DNA from: Sedimentisphaera sp050251615
Lineage (GTDB): Bacteria > Planctomycetota > Phycisphaerae > Sedimentisphaerales > Sedimentisphaeraceae
Assembly (NCBI GenBank): GCA_050251615.1
Contig: JBFWMM010000060.1
Coordinates: forward strand, 1 to 9,855
Direction of reading: 5' to 3'
DNA length: 9,855 nucleotides
Both the position numbers and the translations under genes were made by a program. Positions 7,601-9,855 of the stretch are shown in pieces (position 1 is the stretch's first letter; the number at the start of each line of letters is the position of its first letter). The notes beneath the pieces were generated by a model. The model searched no databases. It was not told the origin of the DNA and worked only from the letters and a program-made list of their open reading frames with translations.

Positions 7601-9817
7601 GATGATGACGGGCTCACAAACCTTGTGGAATTTAATTATGGTTTCCACCCAAACGATGACGACACTGACGGTAACGGCGTAAACGATTACAACGAGGTAA
7701 CTGATAATGATGGAGACGGAATACCCAACGGTTACGATCCGGATTCTGATAATGCTGATGGTAGCGGTGGAGCAGCCGGAGACTGCGACAACGACGGCCT
7801 GACCAACTACGAAGAGTACGTTCTCGGAGAGGACGCATCTGAAATGTGCACAGACATGGACTCAGTATTGGAGTGGACAACGCCTGTTATACTGGATGTG
7901 TTTGATGGCAGTGATAGCGGCTCGGAGAAATATGAGATGTCCGTTGGGAAAATCAAACATGTTTCCCAGTATTTCTCAGGAGGCTCAGACACCGTAAACC
8001 GTATCTACAAATTGAAAATAGGCGAAAAATACAACATCTCAATTAAACACGACTCAACATGTACTGACTACAGCGGAACACCTCTGCCGGACTATGACTA
8101 CTCTGCTTTTGTAGAGAATTACAGTTACTCCTTGAATGACAACGACTATGGAGAGGACTGGGAACAGCGCCAATTCGTATTTCTGTTACAAGACGAAGAT
8201 GGCTTGTTGGGGGCTCACCTGTACGACACCGGAGATGAGTTTTATGCACAGGGAAAAACGGCGGAGTTGTATCTTATCACGCCGTTGCTGGCTCCTGAAG
8301 CGGGGAAAGTAGTTGCAGAAGATAGCTCTGAGTACTATCCTGTCTTCTATAACGATGATGACGATAACACAAACGATATAATTGACAGCGATGAGAGTTC
8401 TGTCTCAGGCGAAAACGACCTGTTAAAAGTAAAGCTTGATATTCTGCCCGTTGAAGTTGACTTTGGCAAGGTGAGCCTGTCCTGCACAGGCGCAGGAATA
8501 AAAATTTGGACATCAGCAGAGAAAAGTGAACTTCTGCTTGATAACCAAAGCGCGACCAATAAAATAACATGGGACTTGAGCGAAGAATCCTTGCCGGATG
8601 AAATCTTCGTGGAATCAATAGATATGTCTTTGAATGGGTCTGCTTCAGTATCAGATACTTCCCAAATCAAGCTTTGTTATTGTTATGGCAGCAGTGAAGT
8701 TGATAATTTGAGAGCAACTGATACCATCAAACTTGGGCGTTTTTGCCTCAGTGCATTCGATTTAGATATCGACAGTAACAACGATAATGGTACAGATATG
8801 CCTGAATGCAACAGAGAAGAGGACATTGTAGAAACTCTGATGCCTAAGTACATAGAAAAACAAAGTATTTCTATGGATCAACTGTTAGTTCCGCTGGTTA
8901 TAAACGCATCTTATTATTATCAGCCAAATGCAAGCGTAATTTTTGATTATGACACCGAAAAAGCTACAGTTTGGGCGAAAAAGTTCAACAGAACAGCAAC
9001 AGATCTGGTGGCACCAGAGATAGAATACGAAGCTTCACAGTTTGCAGGGAATTCGGCAATGTTTATTGATGGCACAAATGAAATGACCGATAATGAACGG
9101 TTAGAAATTACTGCCACGCTGAGGTTGTACCGTGAAAATGACACCTATGAAGAATATTCTGATACTGTATTGGTTGAAATTGCCCCCAGAAGAAAAGTAA
9201 TAGCCTTGCTAAACGGACAAGATATGATGGGGCTGACCGGTGAGAACAGCTTGGAAAATGCCCTTACTGATCCTGATACAAATGAGGTTTACACTTGGAT
9301 TGATAATGGAATCAATAAGGTTAAATTTTTCGATGAAGATGCTGACTGGGCTCCATTCTTTTTAGGAGGTGGCTGTGCAGATTGGATCAGGGATGAGGCA
9401 ATAAAAATAAACAAAGATGAAACCTGGAACAAGATAATCATTATTGGACATAGTAATGGCGGAGATGCAGCCAGAAAGATTGCAGCTAGGCAGCTGAAAG
9501 ATATGACTATTGATTTACTGTTCCTGTTCGACCCGATCGGGAAGCCCATACATCCAGGACCAGGCGCATTAGTGTTCGTATCGAGTAATGTCTTGCAGAG
9601 TTTCGGAGTCAGGCAAAATGTTGATTTATCATATAGCTGGAGTATTCCGCTAATCGGTAGTTTTTTTATGCAAGGTTACTCAATACCTGATATGATTGAT
9701 GGCGGAGATCCTTGGGATGATTATATTCCAGGTGAAGAAAATCGTGCACATGGAAAAATCATACCTTATTTCAAAAATGCCCTTAAAGATAAATTTGATT
9801 CAGTACTAATCGACTGA
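1574..9817 (+). CDS. Giant secreted multidomain protein: FG-GAP propeller, beta-helices, LamG, TSP3 repeats, C-terminal alpha/beta-hydrolase
   Basis: This 2,747-residue protein is predicted to be exported and to act outside the cytoplasm. Domains in order: Sec signal peptide (1-25); FG-GAP/integrin-like propeller (about 105-465); parallel beta-helix 1 (about 479-1016) split by a LamG-like jelly-roll (about 592-803); beta-helix 2 (about 1019-1284); about 30 thrombospondin type 3-like repeats (about 1293-2088); an uncharacterised beta-rich segment (about 2100-2540) with an NDDDDN/ENDL module; and an alpha/beta-hydrolase-like domain (about 2541-2747) with G-H-S2627-N-G-G. It starts with GTG, supported by AAGGA and the signal peptide, and ends at TGA 9815-9817. 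The reading frame has no internal stop or frameshift. The protein is very acidic, and many DxDxDG loops suggest it folds and stiffens on binding extracellular calcium. Binding domains joined by a long stalk to a hydrolase suggest adhesion to a polymer or cell plus ester or lipid cleavage. That role is inference and the substrate is unknown. No C-terminal anchor is visible. The next gene follows after 13 nt. Confidence 0.93.
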   Translation: MKRNCVLRSLVALLITLSFLMTSRANIAKGADDPNVITTAPLFNLTTFSTPLFQPSTLDTLSAPLSGASEIPLTAHESSSTTKKLVFNSASRVDSTGKLSFGTPSLAASDKFGRSAVSVGDVDDDGVVDIAALAPGNGGALWILLMNANDSIKECIKTSGAISGVAGGDPWSDCLEPIGDLNLDGVPDLVVGHRYADNGTYINKGAIAICFLDDSGAVDHYQVIAEGSGGFTGLIDSCEHFGTDITYLGDLDGNGYIEIAVGADGNEDQNNSEGGTWILTLDTDGTVLSNLEISDEEGGLEGILTDETHLGNHIDSVDFDGDGINDIITSGRLDWSIWIWCLNSDGTVKSYKKLDYSDFRAPNNYFLEYHDVFMSPGDLDGDNVPELIITRQYSEDMIVLYLNDDGTVKFHQEFNSNLISTSTELRETTLYWGVSCSVFSKTDSQITFLIGDYGDDTVATDAGELWRVTYDIVDISDNTYYVDSANGNDANSGQSPEYSKATIQSAINDADDGDVIIVEEGTYNESINLNNKLLTIKSNDPEDWTVTSGTVINNGFAGPAATFGGLEQFGTMLEGFTIKPSEPNSLTIATPVQHWTFDESSGATATNELTSYDGTVYGATWQPADGGVVDGALLFDGTDDYVKVAGYEGITGNNSRTVSAWIKTKANGTAIASWGDNSAGGRWLFQINDASYGGTIGAIRVAVSDGTIGGTMVVTDNNWHHVAVTFDGTDVYDIRLYVDGVEDEISLHSQIAVSTTSGTDLYIGSHYNSTKFFDGLIDDVKIWNTALDCEEIYKSFYAGSGTHNSSGILGHRTKATVRKCVIDGHEAFDGGGLNQFAGTFDSSFIVNNTAARAGAALFDSQAHIENSVIYGNNAGLSHAAIENATGLFISCTISGNSQAFDMSELALVNSIVWNNEESPQYSTIQADYSCLAGWTSGGTVLNSDPYFINAQNTAGMDNIWGTNDDGLKLRADSPCIDSATHPMAPENDICGTYRGSGLYGTPPEYLNSADIGAYESAVLYVPGDYPTIQEAINAAQSGDEIIIGPGTYYEPLVISGKNLNIHSESPSDWNVTRTTIIDGAGSGTVVTYEYHPSSISILKGLTIQNGQPSGSSPGGGIRANGSNVEISNCVVSFSRTTANGGGISGTTGNISNCIINSNQANGSGGGIADCNLNYIYNCTIADNVAGINGSGVSSCNSIYNCIIWGNVPFFPLEQIYDTNNVSFSCVMFGGDTNNNLNADPEFKNDNLYHLEPHSPCIDSGSTLSDCSEEPQYNGGAINMGAYGNTHEATPTIDSDEDGLSDPQETRIGTDWNRPDTDADDMPDGWEYGYGLNPTDPADRTLDLDDDGLLNYLECEYETDPTDEDTDDDYMPDGWEVGNSEDGNILNPLDNSDGTLDYDSDGLTNLEEFVFETSPLNTDSDEDGMSDGTEVSIGLNPAFYDDPELDYDGDGLSNHEEYSFYSTSPVNPDSDSDGMPDGWEVMAELLPTVDDGSFDKDGDGLSNLDEFNEGTNPIDIDTDDDGFQDGFECSQDYLSPHEDTDRYGDEDEDGLLNFEEYNLGLSLVNEDTDQDGMDDYWESLFIDNGDGLDPLVDDSLGDLDSDNLSNYEEYLHKTNPLGSDTDQDGLSDSSEISYGLDPLNSSDALEDWDDDGLTNYYEMTVYDELQRQPSDITNPDIDSDSLPDGWEEKYSLPIRNSSNASGDTDGDGFSDYEEYVIGSNPNNPDTDGDGLVDGDDGVVSIAQYQIFNPDTNYLDANGDSYVDGESYYETNPLKADTDNDGLSDSFELVGHINVIYYDYDSNGFQRTIGYSVDLDPLTADYDEDGLLDGEEYEAGTDPANDDTDNDGRNDRWENEYHNLTSVDPLFDASTYHNSSSKETLLNWNNDNDSLTNFQEGLCGTDPTKADSDLDDINDDVEILLGLNPLCVDSDGDGLVDGSDMGIKIANVAYNVSIPENLIRNSSGNFYKGEANMLWEASPSDPDSDGDGLPDGFESLIAHVATSVSDPDDDPDDDGLTNLVEFNYGFHPNDDDTDGNGVNDYNEVTDNDGDGIPNGYDPDSDNADGSGGAAGDCDNDGLTNYEEYVLGEDASEMCTDMDSVLEWTTPVILDVFDGSDSGSEKYEMSVGKIKHVSQYFSGGSDTVNRIYKLKIGEKYNISIKHDSTCTDYSGTPLPDYDYSAFVENYSYSLNDNDYGEDWEQRQFVFLLQDEDGLLGAHLYDTGDEFYAQGKTAELYLITPLLAPEAGKVVAEDSSEYYPVFYNDDDDNTNDIIDSDESSVSGENDLLKVKLDILPVEVDFGKVSLSCTGAGIKIWTSAEKSELLLDNQSATNKITWDLSEESLPDEIFVESIDMSLNGSASVSDTSQIKLCYCYGSSEVDNLRATDTIKLGRFCLSAFDLDIDSNNDNGTDMPECNREEDIVETLMPKYIEKQSISMDQLLVPLVINASYYYQPNASVIFDYDTEKATVWAKKFNRTATDLVAPEIEYEASQFAGNSAMFIDGTNEMTDNERLEITATLRLYRENDTYEEYSDTVLVEIAPRRKVIALLNGQDMMGLTGENSLENALTDPDTNEVYTWIDNGINKVKFFDEDADWAPFFLGGGCADWIRDEAIKINKDETWNKIIIIGHSNGGDAARKIAARQLKDMTIDLLFLFDPIGKPIHPGPGALVFVSSNVLQSFGVRQNVDLSYSWSIPLIGSFFMQGYSIPDMIDGGDPWDDYIPGEENRAHGKIIPYFKNALKDKFDSVLID
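1886..2968 (+). other. FG-GAP / integrin alpha-like beta-propeller region (residues about 105-465)
   Basis: Five clear FG-GAP-type units recur at 59-70-residue spacing, each with an Asp-rich calcium loop followed by a hydrophobic strand: GDVDDDGVVD (120-129), GDLNLDGVPD (179-188), GDLDGNGYIE (249-258), VDFDGDGIND (317-326) and GDLDGDNVPE (377-386). Several are preceded by an FG or similar pair and followed by 'DGTV'-type turns. A degenerate sixth unit, GDYGDDTVATDAGELW, lies near residue 455. In known proteins such repeats form calcium-binding propeller blades used in ligand binding. The blade count of a closed propeller (usually seven) cannot be settled by eye. Confidence 0.85.
3008..4621 (+). 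other. Right-handed parallel beta-helix 1, interrupted by LamG (residues about 479-1016)
   Basis: The segment opens with the DUF1565/pectate-lyase-like start YYVDSANGNDANSGQS, then TIQSAINDADDGDVIIVEEG and GTYNESINL, typical of planctomycete beta-helix proteins. After the LamG insertion the rungs resume (VRKCVIDG, FDSSFIVNN, IENSVIYGN, FISCTISGN, LVNSIVWNN). It closes with the family's usual ending, SDPYFIN...SPCIDSA...DIGAYES. Such helices are often polysaccharide lyases or hydrolases, but I see no specific catalytic motif, so binding or a structural role is equally possible. Confidence 0.82.
3347..3982 (+). other. LamG / concanavalin A-like jelly-roll domain (residues about 592-803)
   Basis: The domain begins VQHWTFDESSGATATNE, contains DGALLFDGTDDYVKV, TVSAWIKTK, NNWHHVAVTFDG and LYVDGVEDE, and ends FFDGLIDDVKIWNTAL. 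These are the characteristic strands of the LamG-like (Laminin_G_3) family, whose members commonly bind carbohydrates or other ligands. It is inserted inside beta-helix 1: helix rungs are seen both before (MLEGFTIKP) and after it (VRKCVIDG). Confidence 0.88.
4628..5425 (+). other. Right-handed parallel beta-helix 2 (residues about 1019-1284)
   Basis: A second complete beta-helix starts LYVPGDYPTIQEAINAAQ, continues with GDEIIIGPGTYYEPLVISG and ILKGLTIQNG, and shows regular rungs with GGGI turns and ISNC/IYNC strands. It ends HSPCIDSGS...INMGAYGN. Four rungs place Asn-Cys at 1128-1129, 1152-1153, 1177-1178 and 1200-1201, a period of 23-25 residues that fits one helix turn. It shares its opening and closing signatures with helix 1, so the two look like duplicated or independently recruited copies of one family. 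Confidence 0.82.
5533..6009 (+). repeat. Near-identical DNA blocks encoding MPDGWE within the TSP3 array
   Basis: CATGCCGGATGGTTGGGAA occurs exactly at 5533-5551 and 5680-5698, and its first 18 bases recur at 5992-6009. A diverged copy (TTGCCCGATGGTTGGGAA) lies near 6614-6631. Surrounding codons for the same amino acids vary much more. Confidence 0.8.
6740..7549 (+). repeat. Two diverged copies of a 64-67-residue TSP3 segment with an insertion
   Basis: Residues 1723-1786 (bases 6740-6931) and 1926-1992 (7349-7549) share a layout. Each has DGDGLVDG followed by an acidic DD or SD pair, a hydrophobic stretch (VVSIAQYQIF versus GIKIANVAYNV), an Asn/Gly-rich turn, a Y-x-x-GE motif, and then a (T/S)xP...D(T/S)D(N/G)DGLxDxFE unit. 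No other units in the array have this insertion pattern, so a segmental duplication followed by divergence is likely. Confidence 0.5.
8339..8668 (+). other. Beta-rich 'NDDDDN...ENDL' module (residues about 2256-2365)
   Basis: The segment opens with an acidic cluster NDDDDNTNDIIDSDE (from 2260), then SGENDLLKVKL (2279 onward), VSLSCTGAGIKIWTS, and KITWDLSEESLPDEIFVESI (W2333). I recall similar 'NDDDDN...ENDL...WDLS...LYVEGI' strings in other giant bacterial secreted proteins, but I cannot name a Pfam family. The alternating hydrophobic pattern suggests an Ig-like beta-sandwich. No function is proposed. Confidence 0.45.
9194..9814 (+). other. C-terminal alpha/beta-hydrolase-like domain (residues about 2541-2747)
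   Basis: The domain starts with the hydrophobic strand KVIALLNGQDM. It then has strand-turn-helix KIIIIGHSNGGDAARKIA, a textbook nucleophile elbow (G2625-H-S2627-N-G2629-G). The strand LLFLFDPIG follows with D2653 at its end, and near the terminus NRAHGKI with H2726. Order and spacing fit a Ser-Asp-His triad of the lipase/esterase superfamily. At about 207 residues it is compact, so any lid is small. The region 2370-2540 may supply extra strands. Substrate is unknown; a catalytically dead or peptidase variant cannot be excluded. Confidence 0.72.
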
Positions 9818-9822
9818 GGGAG
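9818..9822 (+). promoter_or_regulatory. Ribosome binding site of the downstream gene, abutting the giant gene's stop
   Basis: GGGAG directly follows the TGA (9815-9817) and sits 8 nt before ATG 9831. Because the site touches the stop codon, terminating ribosomes could help initiation of the next gene. There is no room for a terminator between the two genes. Confidence 0.65.
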
Positions 9823-9830
9823 ATATTATT

Positions 9831-9855
9831 ATGCGAACTTTCTTGATTCTTTGGA
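9831..9855 (+). CDS. Start of a downstream gene, truncated by the window end
   Basis: ATG at 9831 is preceded by a good Shine-Dalgarno sequence and opens MRTFLILW, running off the window after eight codons. The Arg followed by hydrophobic residues could begin a signal peptide or membrane anchor. The 13-nt gap from the giant gene suggests cotranscription, so the product may be a surface, export or modification partner. Eight residues are too few for identification. Confidence 0.6.

Larger units (their letters stand above)
5450..7837 (+). repeat. Array of about 30 thrombospondin type 3-like calcium-binding repeats (residues about 1293-2088)
   Basis: About 800 residues consist of degenerate units of roughly 20-30 residues built on DxDxDG(L/M)xD. 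In the first half two flavours alternate: one ending PDGWE or SDGTE (for example DSDSDGMPDGWE), the other of the form LDxDxDGLTNxEEY followed by (T/S)xP. Later units are more variable, and some carry insertions of 15-35 residues. In characterised TSP3 arrays the Asp side chains wrap calcium ions and the chain forms an extended rod. Here it would act as a stalk or spacer between the binding domains and the hydrolase. The count of 30 is by eye and could shift by two or three. Confidence 0.88.

Noticed and set aside
5450..7837. CRISPR or non-coding tandem repeat array
   Set aside because: The repetition is degenerate, in frame, and explained by Asp-rich protein units; there are no constant repeats with unique spacers of uniform length.
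5450..7837. RTX (GGxGxDxxx) toxin-type repeats
   Set aside because: The motif is DxDxDGLxDxxE, typical of TSP3/EF-hand-like loops; the glycine-rich nonapeptide of RTX proteins is absent.
8277..8670. Two overlapping minus-strand open frames of about 110 codons
   Set aside because: Low-complexity translations (Arg/Tyr- or Ser-rich), no ribosome binding site noticed, wholly inside the giant gene.
9661..9667. Run of seven T as a possible frameshift or terminator
   Set aside because: The frame stays open through it to the catalytic-His region and stop, and no hairpin precedes it.
9700..9817. C-terminal anchor such as LPxTG or PEP-CTERM
   Set aside because: The protein ends in a charged, soluble-looking helix (NALKDKFDSVLID) with no hydrophobic segment or sorting motif.

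Overview
The window holds two divergently oriented genes and the first bases of a third. The left edge carries most of aroA (EPSP synthase) on the minus strand, cut off by the window start. A 372-base divergent intergenic region follows. Then comes one uninterrupted plus-strand gene of about 8.2 kb for a 2,747-residue secreted protein. Thirteen bases after its stop, a further plus-strand gene begins and runs off the right edge.

The organism is most likely a member of the Planctomycetota, possibly Phycisphaerae/Sedimentisphaerales. This is inferred from the style of the giant protein, not from a marker gene. Lines such as 'YPTIQEAINAAQSGDEIIIG', 'SPCIDS...DIGAYES' and the LamG start 'HWTFDESSGATA' are recalled as typical of the giant secreted beta-helix, LamG and dockerin-type proteins of that group. 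Related Verrucomicrobiota or Lentisphaerota cannot be excluded.

The giant protein reads in order: signal peptide (1-25); FG-GAP/integrin-like beta-propeller with Asp-rich calcium loops (about 105-465); right-handed beta-helix 1 (about 479-1016) interrupted by a LamG/concanavalin-like jelly-roll (about 592-803); beta-helix 2 (about 1019-1284); about 30 thrombospondin type 3-like calcium repeats (about 1293-2088); a beta-rich linker with an 'NDDDDN...ENDL' module (about 2256-2365); and a C-terminal alpha/beta-hydrolase-like domain (about 2541-2747) with a GHSNGG nucleophile elbow and plausible downstream Asp and His. No cell-wall sorting signal, PEP-CTERM or transmembrane anchor is visible at the C-terminus. 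A reasonable reading is a calcium-stiffened extracellular or surface protein that binds glycans and presents an esterase- or lipase-like domain at the end of a long stalk. The substrate cannot be read from the sequence.

aroA is a housekeeping shikimate-pathway gene with no evident functional link to the giant protein. The third gene, with a hydrophobic predicted N-terminus, probably shares a transcript with the giant gene.
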